From JAOUEA01 sp963810945 (GTDB taxonomy: Bacteria > Actinomycetota > UBA4738 > HRBIN12): DNA of 64,000 nucleotides. The notes below the pieces were generated by a model that saw only the letters and a program-made list of their open reading frames with translations, was not told the DNA's origin and did not search any database. This document shows positions 53,990 to 63,240 of the stretch, piece by piece. Each line of letters opens with the position of its first letter. Positions within the stretch are counted from its first letter, which is position 1. The position numbers and the translations under genes are program-made. Location: contig CAWEPI010000008.1 of assembly GCA_963810945.1 (NCBI GenBank), positions 1,116,001 to 1,180,000 of the forward strand, written 5' to 3'.

Positions 53990-54823
53990 ATGACGTCACC
54001 GCTCGAACGGCTGCGCGAGGTCGAGACCGGGCCCGGTCGAGCCGCGCTGTCGTGGCTCGGGCAGGCGGGCTTCCTGATCCGGGGGCGCGATGTGACCGCG
54101 TTGGTGGATCCGTTCCTCTCGCCGTACGAGGGGCGCCGGTACGAGAGCACGCTCTCCGGCGACGCGTGTACCGGCATCGACGTCGTCCTGTGCACGCACG
54201 AGCACGTCGACCACTTCGATGCCGCGCTGGCCCCGGCGATCGCGCGCGTCTCGCCGCAGGCGACGTTCGTGGTGCCGACGCCGATCGTCGAGATGGTGAC
54301 CGAGGTGGGGATCGCGCCGGAGCGCGTCGTGGGACTCCAGCCCGGCGAGACGGCCGAGCTCGGGAGCCTCACGGTGCGGGCCGTCCCGGCGCGCCACGGC
54401 GTCACGATGGAGGACGCCTACGGGTTCGGGGAGGAGCTCTCCGGGGGCCTCGTGCGGTTCCTGGGGTACGTCCTCGACGTGGACGGCGTGCGTATCTATC
54501 ACGCGGGCGACACGATCCACTTCGAAGGGATGGAGAACATGCTGCACGAGCTCCGGCCGGACGCAGCCCTGCTTCCTATCAACGGCCGCGACGCCGAACG
54601 TGAGGCGCGCGGCATCGTGGGCAACCTCACCGCGCGCGAGGCCGCGTGGCTCGCCGACGCGATCGGGTCCGGCGTCCTCGTGCCCATGCATCACGACCTG
54701 TTCGCCGGGAACCGGGGCTGGCCTGCGCACGTCGTCGAGTGGGTCGAGCGGGAGGACCGCGTCGTGACGGTTCTGGTGCCCGCGCGCGAGTCGCCGTTCG
54801 TCGTGACCGGGGGAGCGTCGTGA
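53990..54823 (+). CDS. UlaG-like metallo-beta-lactamase fold hydrolase
   Basis: 277 residues. LSWLGQAGFLIRGR and LVDPFLSPYEG open the fold; the metal motif is VVLCTHEHVDHFDAAL (HxHxDH), with IYHAGDTIHF and LVPMHHDLFAG as later ligands. This is the L-ascorbate-6-phosphate lactonase (UlaG) group, so hydrolysis of a sugar lactone formed by one of the neighbouring dehydrogenases is a good guess. The TGA overlaps the GTG of the next gene. Confidence 0.86.
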   Translation: MTSPLERLREVETGPGRAALSWLGQAGFLIRGRDVTALVDPFLSPYEGRRYESTLSGDACTGIDVVLCTHEHVDHFDAALAPAIARVSPQATFVVPTPIVEMVTEVGIAPERVVGLQPGETAELGSLTVRAVPARHGVTMEDAYGFGEELSGGLVRFLGYVLDVDGVRIYHAGDTIHFEGMENMLHELRPDAALLPINGRDAEREARGIVGNLTAREAAWLADAIGSGVLVPMHHDLFAGNRGWPAHVVEWVEREDRVVTVLVPARESPFVVTGGAS

Positions 54824-55821
54824 AGGCGTTGGTGTACCTGGGGCCGCGCAGGATGCAGATGCAGGACGTGCCGGACCCTGTCCCGGCGCGGGGAGAGGCG
54901 CGGGTCCACGTCGCCGCCGCCGCCATCTGCGGGTCGGACCTCCACGGCTTCCGCGAAGCGAGCCCGCGCCGGATCCCGCCGCTCGTGATGGGCCACGAGG
55001 TCGTCGGGACGGTCGATGCCGTCGGCGGGGAGGTGGACCCCGCGCTCGAAGGGACCCGGGTCGTGGCGATGCCCGTGGTGTCCTGCGGTCGTTGCGCCCG
55101 ATGCGCCGAGGGCCGGCCCAACCTCTGCCCCGACCGCCTGTTGATGGGCATGAACTTCCCCGGCGCGTTCGCGGACGCGTTCACGATCGCGGCCGACCAG
55201 CTCCTCGCGATGCCGGACACGGTGTCGGACGCCACCGGCACGCTGGTGGAGCCGCTCGCGAACGCGATCCATGCGGTCGAGCGGGCGGTGCGCCCGGGCG
55301 ACGACGTGCTCGTGATCGGGGCCGGACCCATCGGGCTCTTCGCGGCGCGCGTGTCGGTCCTTGCGGGAGCCGCCCGCACCTTCGTCGTGGACCGGCTGGA
55401 GGATCGCCTCGAGCTCGCGAAGGCCCTCGGTGCCGAGCCGCTCGCGGCCGACGGCGCCGCGGACGCGATCGAGGCGGCCACGCAGGGTGCGGGCGTGGAT
55501 GCCGTGATCGACGCCGCGGGGTTCGCGCCCACGTGGTCCCTCGCGGTGCAGGCCGCCCGATCCGGCGGCCATATCGACGTGATCGGCCTCGGCGCCGTCG
55601 AGGGTCCCGTCCCCTATCAGGCCATCGTGGCGAAGGGCCTCACGATCGTCGGCTCCTACGCCTGCGTCCCGGGGGACTTCGCGCGAGCCCTCGACCTGCT
55701 GTCGAGCGGCGACGTGGACGTGGGCGGGTGGATCGAGTCGATGCCCCTCGGCGACGGGCAGTCGGCGTTCGAGGCGTTGGTGGACGACGGGCGATTCACG
55801 AAGGTGGTGCTGACGCCGTGA
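54820..55821 (+). CDS. Zinc-dependent MDR alcohol/polyol dehydrogenase
   Basis: 333 residues from GTG 54820. Catalytic zinc ligands ICGSDLHGF (Cys) and MGHEVVG (His-Glu); structural zinc site CGRCARCAEGRPNLC with all four Cys; Rossmann loop VIGAGPIGLFAARV. VEPLANAIHAVER and KGLTIVGSYACVP match sorbitol/threonine/galactitol dehydrogenases. It oxidises a secondary hydroxyl of a sugar or polyol with NAD. Overlaps both its neighbours by 4 nt. Confidence 0.9.
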   Translation: MKALVYLGPRRMQMQDVPDPVPARGEARVHVAAAAICGSDLHGFREASPRRIPPLVMGHEVVGTVDAVGGEVDPALEGTRVVAMPVVSCGRCARCAEGRPNLCPDRLLMGMNFPGAFADAFTIAADQLLAMPDTVSDATGTLVEPLANAIHAVERAVRPGDDVLVIGAGPIGLFAARVSVLAGAARTFVVDRLEDRLELAKALGAEPLAADGAADAIEAATQGAGVDAVIDAAGFAPTWSLAVQAARSGGHIDVIGLGAVEGPVPYQAIVAKGLTIVGSYACVPGDFARALDLLSSGDVDVGGWIESMPLGDGQSAFEALVDDGRFTKVVLTP

Positions 55822-56628
55822 GGCTGGCCTCTTTCGCGGGTGGGTTCGGGCGCATCGAGGACGACGCGTTGATCCCGATGGGCGACGACCTCGTGGCGTA
55901 TCTGGCGACGGGCGCCTCACGCGACGGCGCAGGCGGTATCGCTGGACGGTCTCGCCCTCTCGAGCCCCGTCGTCGCCCCGCAGAAGGTGATCTGCGTGGG
56001 ACTCAACTACCGGGATCACGCGGAGGAGAGCGGCCAGCCCATCCCCGAGGAGCCGATCTTGTTCCCGAAGTTCGCGAACAGCGTGATCGGGCCCGGCGCG
56101 ACGATCGTGGTGCCGCCGGTCGTCGCGCAGCCCGACTACGAGGCGGAGCTCGGGGTGGTGATGGGGCGCCGCACGAGCGCGGTCTCCGAGACCGAGGCCC
56201 TCGCGCACGTGGCGGGCTACGTGTGCCTGAACGACGTCTCGGCGCGCGACCTGCAGTTCCGCTCGTCCCAGTGGATGCTGGGCAAGGCGGTGGACACCTT
56301 CCTGCCGTGCGGCCCCTGGCTGGTCACGACCGACGAGATCCCCGACCCCCAGGACCTCGGGATCCGCTGCCTCGTGAACGGCGAGGTGGTGCAGGATTCG
56401 TCCACCAAGCAGATGATCTTCGGCGTCGCCGAGCTGGTGGCGTTCATCAGCCGCACGATCACGCTGGAGGCCGGCGACGTGATCGCGACGGGCACGCCGC
56501 CCGGCGTAGGGATGGCCCGCACGCCGCCGCGGTGGCTGCAGGATGGGGACGAGGTCACGGTGGAGATCGAGCGCATCGGTGCGCTCACGAACGAGGTACG
56601 GGTCGCGGCCCGGAACGGAGGGAACTGA
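55818..56628 (+). CDS. Fumarylacetoacetate hydrolase family protein, one frameshift
   Basis: About 269 residues after repair, GTG start overlapping the dehydrogenase stop. The N-terminal strand RLASFAGGFGRIEDDALIPM is lost from frame at about 55937; dropping one base gives AVSLDGLALSSPVVAPQKV and runs into CVGLNYRDHAEES. Metal ligands are Glu/Glu in YEAELGVVMGRR and Asp in CLNDVSARDLQ. FAH enzymes cleave C-C bonds of 2,4-dioxo acids, e.g. 2,4-diketo-3-deoxy-fuconate/rhamnonate, which would fit the SDR/lactonase/dehydrogenase set. TGA overlaps the binding-protein ATG. Confidence 0.87.
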
Positions 56629-57971
56629 TGAGGCGGTTCAAGCTTGGCGGTGCCGCTCGTGCTCGCGGTGGTGGTGGCGGCGTGCACGAGCGGAGGGAGC
56701 ACGGACGGGGTCCGGTTCGCCCGGCGGCGGGGGCGGCGCGCCACGTCGAGCTCACGATGTGGATGGGCTACACGCCGCCGCCGCCCGCAGAACCAGTCCT
56801 ACGAGTTCCTGTCGCTGCAGAAGATCGTGGACGCGTACAACGCGTCGCAGTCCGACGCCCACATCACGATGCAGTACGTGAACAGCGACTTCGCGCTGCA
56901 GAAGGCCACGGTGGCGCTGCAGGGGGACAAGGCACCGGACATCTCCTACCAGTACGGCACGAACATGCCGCAGCTCGCGCAGTCACCCGAAGCTCGTCGA
57001 CCTCACGCGACCGCGTGAAGGACCCGGACGTTCAACTGGAACGACTTCTTCGCGGGCGAGCGAGCCGTCGCCACGGTGGACGGTCGGGTGCTCGGGCGTG
57101 CCGGCCCTCGTCGACAACCTCGCGGTCGTCTACAACAAGGACCTGTTCAAGCAGGCCGGCGTGCCCGACGCCGACACCCGACTGGACGTGGGACGACCTG
57201 CGCGCCGCGGCGAAGGCCGATCTCCGACCCGGCGAACAAGGTGTTCGGCATGGCGTTCCCGGCGGACGGGAGCGAGACCACGGTCTGGCAGTACGATGCC
57301 GATGCTCTGGGAGGCGGGCGGCGACATCCTGAACAGCCGACAACACGAAGGCCGCGTTCAACTCGCCCGAGGGCGTCGCGCGCCCTGACCATGCTGCAGC
57401 AGATGCAGCAGGACGGCTCGCTGTACCTCGACTTCCACCCGGACGCCGGCAAGTCCGAGGACCTGTTCAACTCCGGCAACATCGGGATGCTGATCACCGG
57501 CCCGTGGGACCTGTCGGCGTTCCCCGACTGTGAACTACGGCGTGCAGGTCATGCCGTCGTTCGACCCGGGCGGCAGCCACGTGACGATCGCCGGTCCCGA
57601 CAACTGGGTGATCTTCGACAACGGCGCGCGAGCGGGTCGACGCCTCGTGGGAGTTCCTCGAAGTACCTGGACTCGCCCGGCGAACGTGCTCGCGGACTCG
57701 CTGGCCACGGGGCACCTGCCGACGCGCGCCTCGGTCGAGCAGATGCCCGAGTTCTCGCGCGTTCGACGAGAAGTACCCGGGCGTGGCGACGTTCGTCGAA
57801 GAACCTGGCGAACGTCACGAAGGCGCGGCCGCAGATCACGCAGTACCCGCAGATCTCGGCGGCCCTCGGTGAGGCGATCGTGCAGCGTCCTGCTGGGCAA
57901 GGCGGAGCCGCAGCAGGCGCTCGACGCCGCGGCGGAGACAGGCGAACGGCATCCTGGCGGTCCCCGCGTAG
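56628..57971 (+). pseudogene. ABC transporter sugar-binding lipoprotein (CUT1), about 21 frameshifts as read
   Basis: ATG 56628 follows GGAGGGA. Read through all frames, the protein is complete, about 440 residues: signal peptide and lipobox LVLAVVVAACTSGG, QSYEFLSLQKIVDAYNASQ, PKLVDLT, GVPALVDNLAVVYNKDLF, DWTWDDLRAAAKA, KVFGMAFPADGSETTVWQYD, FHPDAGKSEDLF, MLITGPWDLSAFP, VMPSFDPGGSHVTIAGPDNW, ADSLATGHLPTRASVEQMPE, ITQYPQISAALGEAIV. Frame steps lie near 56642, 56711, 56741, 56792, 56987, 57012, 57034, 57098, 57177, 57221, 57298, 57343, 57380, 57528, 57628, 57657, 57679, 57761, 57798, 57886 and 57941; each is repaired by removing one base. If the sequence is right the gene is dead; if not, it is an ordinary family-1 solute-binding protein. 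Confidence 0.8.
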
Positions 57972-57976
57972 CCCCG

Positions 57977-58877
57977 ATGGCGGCGGGGACGCGGGTCCGA
58001 CGGGTGCTCGGGTCCGACCACGTGGTCGGGTGGTCCTTCGCGTTCCCCGCCGTCTTCCTGATCGTGCTCTTCGGGATCGTCCCGATCGTGTGGTCCGCGC
58101 TGCTCTCGTTCCAGAAGACCAACCTCTTGTCCCCGCCGGAGTGGATCGGGCTGAAGAACTACGAGGCGCTCACCCGCGACCCGATCGTGAAGGCCGCCGC
58201 GCTCCACAGCGCGATCTACACCGCGCTGTTCGTCCCGATCTCGGTGGCGGGCGGCCTGCTCACCGCGGTGGCGCTGAACCGGAAGATCCGCGGCGTGAAG
58301 TGGTACCGCACCGGGGTGTTCGTCCCGGTGGTGGTCTCCACGATCGCCACGACGATCATCTTCCTGTGGGTGTTCGATCCGCACTTCGGCCTCGCGAACT
58401 GGCTCCTGGCGAAGGTGGGGCTCGGTCCGTTCGGGTTCTTCGAGATCGCCGAACGGCGCCCTGTACTCGGTCGTGGGCATGACCGTGTGGGGGTGGATCG
58501 GGTTCGACGTGATCGTCTACCTGGCGGCGCTGCAGGGGATCCCGCGCGAGCTGGTGGAGGCCGCCGAGATCGACGGCGCGAGCACGTGGGGCATCTTCCG
58601 CAACGTCACGCTCCCGTTGCTCGGGCCCGTCACCCTGTTCCTCGTGGTGTGGTCATCCATCAACGCGCTGCAGCTGTTCGACGAGGTCTACCTCGCGACG
58701 AACGGCGGGCCGGCGGGCGCCACCAACGTCGTCGTCTTCTACCTCTACAAGCTCGCGTTCCAACAGGGGATCGCCGGCTATGCGGCCGCGATCGCGTACG
58801 TCCTGTTCGTGGCGATCCTGGTGCTCACGGTGGTCCAGCTGTTGGTGGGTAAGCGGACGGTGCACTACACGGCATGA
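57977..58877 (+). CDS. ABC transporter permease, CUT1 (MalF/UgpA-like), one frameshift
   Basis: About 300 residues with six hydrophobic segments, starting WSFAFPAVFLIVLFGIVPIV. The EAA loop that contacts the ATPase is ELVEAAEIDGASTWGIFRNVTLP. At about 58451 one extra base breaks the frame; removing it joins FFEIA to NGALYSVVGMTVWGW. LLTAVALNRKIRG and LQLFDEVYLATNGGP are standard for the first CUT1 permease. Overlaps the second permease by ATGA. Confidence 0.87.
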
Positions 58878-59751
58878 GCGACGTCGAGCTGCTCGAGGCG
58901 CACACCGTCCCCGGACCGGGAGGAGCCGAGGCGTCACCGGTTCGCGTTCAGCCCGTGGCACCTCGTGCTGATCCCCGTGGTCGCCGTGATGGTCGTGCCG
59001 CTGGTGTGGATGGTGCTGACGTCGCTGCAGACCCTGAACGAGACGCGCCACTACCCGCCCACGCTGCGTGCCCGCGTCGCCGCAGTGGCACAACTACACC
59101 GAGGTCCTGCAACGGGCGCCGTTCGCGCGCTGGTTCGTCAACACGCTGATCGTGACGGTGGCCTGCGTGGTCGGGAACCTCCTGTTCTGCAGCCTCGCCG
59201 GCTACGCGTTCGCGCGGATCAGGTTCTTCGGGCGCGAGGTGGTGTTCGTCCTGGTGCTGGCGACCCTGATGATCCCGTTCCAGGTCGTGATCATCCCCAC
59301 CTTCCTGATCGTGCGGAAGCTCGGGTTGATCGACACCCTCGGCGCGTTGATCCTGCCGAACCTGGCGGGTGCGTTCGGCATCTTCATGCTCCGGCAGTTC
59401 TTCCGCACGCTGCCGATCGAGCTGGAGGAGGCCGCGCGCATCGACGGCGCCTCGCGGCTGGGCGTGCTCTTCAAGATCGTGCTGCCGCTCTCCGGGCCCG
59501 CGCTCGCCACGCTCGCCGTGATCACGTTCATGTGGACGTGGAACGACTTCCTGTGGCCGCTCATCACGATCTACAACCCGAACAACATGACGCTCCAACT
59601 CGGGCTCGCCACGTTCCAGGGCGCGCACCAGACGAACACCAACCTGCTGATGGCGGCCAACGTGATGAGCGTGGTGCCGGTGCTGCTCCTGTTCTTCTTC
59701 GCGCAGCGGTACTTCGTGCGCGGCATCGCCACGACCGGACTGAAGGGGTAG
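58874..59751 (+). CDS. ABC transporter permease, CUT1 (MalG/UgpE-like), two frameshifts
   Basis: About 290 residues. The short N-terminus (SDVELLEAHTVPGPGG) is followed by TM1 WHLVLIPVVAVMVVPLVWMV, reached only by dropping a base at about 58932; a second slip at about 59070 separates TRHYPPTL from VPASPQWHNYTEVL. From there the frame is intact: ARWFVNTLIVTVA, IPFQVVIIPTFLIVRKLG, and the EAA loop ELEEAARIDGASRLGVLFKIVLP. It pairs with the permease upstream to form the pore. Confidence 0.88.
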
Positions 59752-59754
59752 GCC

Positions 59755-60880
59755 ATGGCGCAGGTCGATCCTCGACCACGTCACGAAGCGATTCGGCGAG
59801 GACGTCGCGGCCCTGGACGACCTCTCCCTCGGATCGAGGACGGTGAGTTCCTGATCCTGGTGGGTCCCTCGGGCTGCGGGAAGACCACCGCGCTGCGGAT
59901 CGTGGCAGGTCTCGAGAAGCCCACCTCCGGCACGATCACGATCGGCGACCGCGATGGTGAACGACGTCTCCCCGCGCGACCGCGACATCGCGATGGTGTT
60001 CCAGAACTACGCGCTCTACCCGCACATGACGGTGTACAAGAACCTCGCGTTCGGCCTGAAGGAGCGCAAGACGCCGAAGCCGGAGATCGATCGGCGGGTC
60101 CGCGAGGCCAGCGCGATGCTCGGCCTGGACGACCTGCTGAAGCGCCGTCCCGCCCAGCTCTCCGGGGGCCAGCGCCAGCGCGTGGCGATGGGCCGCGCCC
60201 TCGTCCGCGAGCCGCTCGCCTTCCTGCTGGACGAGCCGCTCTCCAACCTGGACGCGAAGCTCCGGGTGCAGATGCGCGCGGAGCTCAAGCGGATCCACCA
60301 GCGTCTCGGCATCACGACGATCTACGTGACGCACGATCAGGTGGAGGCGATGACGCTCGGCGACCGGATCGTGGTGATGTCGGCGGGCGAGGTCCAGCAG
60401 ATCGGCAACCCGCACGACGTGTACCGCCATCCCGCCAACCTGTTCGTGGCCGGCTTCATCGGCAGCCCACCCATGAACCTCCTGCGGGGCCGGGTCGCGG
60501 GCGGGCGCGTCGAGGCCGGCGATCTGGCGTTCGACCGGCCGGGAGTGCCCGACGGCGAGGTCGCGGTGGGCGTGCGTCCCGAGGCGCTCACCGTGGGGGC
60601 GGACGGACTGCCCTCGCTCGAGTTCCGGGTGGACGTGGTGGAGCCGCTGGGCGACGAGGTCGTGGTGCACGGCAGCACGCTCGGCACGCTGGTCGAGAGC
60701 GGCGCGGAGGAAGGGCTGGAGCTCCCGCTCGCCGTCGAGGGATCGCGGGCGCCGGTGGTCGCGCGATTCGAGCCGGCGCACGAGCCCGAGCCGGGTGACA
60801 CGCTCCGGCTGGGGATCAAGCCGGAACGGATCTACCTGTTCGATCTGCAGACCCGCCGGGCGATCGAGGCGGCGACGTGA
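59755..60880 (+). CDS. Sugar ABC transporter ATPase (MalK/UgpC/MsmX-like), three frameshifts near the N-terminus
   Basis: About 375 residues. Walker A VGPSGCGKTTALR, Q-loop VFQNYALYPHMTV, signature LSGGQRQRVAMGRAL, Walker B FLLDEPLSNLDAKLR, switch His YVTHDQVEAMTLGDRI, then a TOBE regulatory domain (PEALTVGADG to the end). Breaks at about 59767 (one extra base), about 59832 (net one base short) and about 59953 (one extra). Repaired, the start reads MAQVILDHVTKRFGEDVAALDD and the third site gives IGDRMVNDVSPRDRD, matching family spacing exactly. GTGA overlap with the glycosidase gene. Confidence 0.9.
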
Positions 60881-62222
60881 CGCCGGACGGACCCAGGATC
60901 GTGATCGTGGGCGCGGGTGGCTGGGTGTTCCCGATGGAGCTCACGCGCGACATCCTTGCCTTCCCCGCGCTCGCGACCGCCACCCTCGTCCTGTACGACA
61001 TCGACCCTGCGGGGGCCGAGCGCACGGCGGCGGCGGCGCGGGAGCTGATCGCGCTGGGCGGCCTGCCCGCCCGCGTGGAGGTCCCCGAGGGGCTGCACGA
61101 GGCGCTGCAGGACGCGGACGTTCGTGATCACCGTGTTCCAGGTGGGCGGCATCGAGGCCTACGGCATCGACATCGAGATCCCGCTCTCGTACGGGATCGA
61201 CCAGACGGTGGGCGACACGTTCGGTCCGGGCGGGATCTTCCGCGGCCTGCGCTCCGTGGAGGCGCTCCGCGTGGTGGTCGAGGCGATGCAGGAGGTCTGC
61301 CCCGACGCCCTGCTCCTCAACTACGCGAACCCGATGGCCGTGAACTGCTGGGCGACCGACCGGCTCGGCGTACGGATCTTGGGGCTCTGCCACAGCGTGC
61401 AGGGAACCTCCGAGCTGCTGGCGCGCGAGCTCGACGTCCCTTACGACGAGGTCACCTTCGACTGCGCCGGCGTGAACCACACGGCCTGGTTCACCACGTT
61501 CCGCCGGGGCGAGGAGGACCTGATCCCGCGGATCCGCGAGGTGATGAAGGCCCGCCACGTGGACGGCACGATCCCCTTGCTCCCACGCTCGGACGATCCC
61601 TACGAGAGCACCGAGCGGGTGCGCGCCGAGCTCATGATGCTCACCGGCTACTTCCACACGGAGTCGAGCCACCATGCCAGCGAGTATTGGGCCTGGTTCC
61701 GCAAGACGCCCGAGCTCGTCCGACGCGTACATCGACCGTGAGTGGAACTACCTCGCGATCTGTCGGGCGGTGGACGCGAGCGCGAGCAACGATGCGATCC
61801 TGGATGAGGCTCGGCGTGAGGGCATCCGCCACGGTGGCGAGTTCGCCGCGCCCATCATGGACAGCGTCGTGACCGGGACGCCGCGCGTCGTGTACGCGAA
61901 CGTGCGCAACGGCGGGGCGGTGGAGAACCTCCCGGCCGATGCGTGTGTCGAGGTGGCGTGCCTGGTGGACGGTAACGGGGCGCGGCCCGTGCGCTACGGC
62001 GCGCTGCCGGCCGCATGCGCGGCGCTCAATCAGGTGCAGATCGCGGGCCAGCGGCTCACGGTCGAGGCGGCGATGACCGGGGACCGCGATCTGGTGCACG
62101 CGGCCGTCGCGCTCGATCCCCTCACGAGCGCCGTGCAGACCCTGCCGAACATCCGGGAGATGGTCGATCGGATGCTGGAGGCTGAGGCGCCGTGGCTCCC
62201 GAGGTTCGCCTCGGGACGGTAG
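60877..62222 (+). CDS. GH4 family glycosidase (alpha-galactosidase/alpha-glucosidase type), two frameshifts
   Basis: About 448 residues after repair. GH4 features: NAD loop VIVGAGGWVFPMELTRDIL, TFGPGGIFRGLRSVE, LLNYANPMAVNCWA, the metal-binding Cys in GLCHSVQGTSELLA, and GVNHTAWFTTF with its His. Slips at about 61120 (joining LQDAD to FVITVFQVGG) and about 61721 (joining PELV to DAYIDREWNYL). GH4 enzymes use NAD and Mn to hydrolyse alpha-galactosides, alpha-glucosides or alpha-glucuronides by a redox-elimination route. As the last gene of the transporter operon it probably cleaves the imported oligosaccharide in the cytoplasm. Confidence 0.88.
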
Positions 62223-62286
62223 GGCGCTCGGGGAATGTCGATCGGCACACCCGGGTTGCTCCCCGCATCCACCCGGAGGAGGACCG

Positions 62287-63225
62287 ATGAAGGCTCTAGC
62301 GTTGCAGGCGTTCGATGTTCCGCCCGCCCTGATCGACGTGGAGGATCCCGTGGCGGCTGCGGGCGAGGTGCTGGTGCGGATGGCCGCTGCCTCGGTGAAC
62401 GCGTACGACCTGGGGGTCGCGTCCGGTGCGATGAAGGCTTACCTGCCGTACGAGTTCCCCGCCGTGATCGGCAACGACCTGGCGGGACGGATCGAGGCTC
62501 TGGGTGACGGCGTCGAGGGGCTCACGGTCGGCGCTCGGGTGTTCGGGATGATGGGCATGAAGGGCGCGATCCACGACGGAACGTTCGGCGAGCTCGCGAC
62601 CCCGCAGGCGGCATCGATCGCGATCGCACCCGACGCCCTGGCCGACGTCGACGCGGGTGCGCTCGCCGTGGCCGGCACCACCGCGATGAGCGCCGTCGAG
62701 GCTCTCGCGCCCGGCGAGGGCGCCCGCGTCCTGGTCGTCGGCGCGACGGGGGGCGTCGGCACGTTCGCGGTCCGGCTGGCGGCTCTCCGAGGCGCGCATG
62801 TGATCGCCTCCGTGCGCCCGGGGGACGAGGGGTTCGTCACCGACCTGGGTGCCGCGGAGACCGTCGACTACACCGACGACGTCGTCGCGACGATCCGCGG
62901 GCGCTACCCCGGCGGGATCGACGGGGTCATCGATGCGGTGAACCGCGACCACGCCGCGTTCGCGACGCTCGTGGGCCTCGTCGGTGCGGGCGGTCGCGCG
63001 GCGTCCGTCGTGGGGGGAGCGAGTGAGTCGACCGAGATCGGCGGCGCATCCGTGTTCAACGTCGGGGGCGAGCCGGCGCACCTGGGCTCCCTCGCCGACC
63101 TCGTCGTGCAGGGCAAGCTCCGGGTCGCGATCCGCCGCACCTACGCGCTCGACGATGCAGGCAAGGCGCTGCAGGACTTCGCCGCCGAGCACACCCTCGG
63201 CAAGCTGGCCATCACGATCGCCTGA
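62287..63225 (+). CDS. NADP-dependent oxidoreductase, MDR family (quinone reductase-like)
   Basis: 312 residues from ATG 62287 with CCCGGAGGAGG-type site just before. It lacks the zinc-ligand Cys of alcohol dehydrogenases. ASVNAYDLGVASG, FPAVIGNDLAGRIEALG and the NADPH loop VLVVGATGGVGTFAVRLAA are those of QOR/zeta-crystallin-like reductases. ETVDYTDD and HLGSLADLVVQGKLRV follow the family layout. The substrate is unknown (quinone or enal). It starts 64 bp after the glycosidase and has an intact frame, unlike the operon before it. Confidence 0.9.
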   Translation: MKALALQAFDVPPALIDVEDPVAAAGEVLVRMAAASVNAYDLGVASGAMKAYLPYEFPAVIGNDLAGRIEALGDGVEGLTVGARVFGMMGMKGAIHDGTFGELATPQAASIAIAPDALADVDAGALAVAGTTAMSAVEALAPGEGARVLVVGATGGVGTFAVRLAALRGAHVIASVRPGDEGFVTDLGAAETVDYTDDVVATIRGRYPGGIDGVIDAVNRDHAAFATLVGLVGAGGRAASVVGGASESTEIGGASVFNVGGEPAHLGSLADLVVQGKLRVAIRRTYALDDAGKALQDFAAEHTLGKLAITIA

Positions 63226-63240
63226 CGTCGCTCCGATGGC

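Noticed and set aside
56628..57971. Programmed +1 frameshifting in the binding-protein gene
   Set aside because: About 21 sites with different flanking codons and no shared slippery motif, stop codon or stimulatory structure; sequence error is simpler.
53780..61730. Explanation of the frame breaks as loss of a CG dinucleotide from CGCG runs
   Set aside because: It restores frame at many sites, but it inserts an extra residue where family spacing is fixed, e.g. between IGDR and MVND in the ATPase; one surplus base fits better. It also fails at sites such as 57528 (surplus T).
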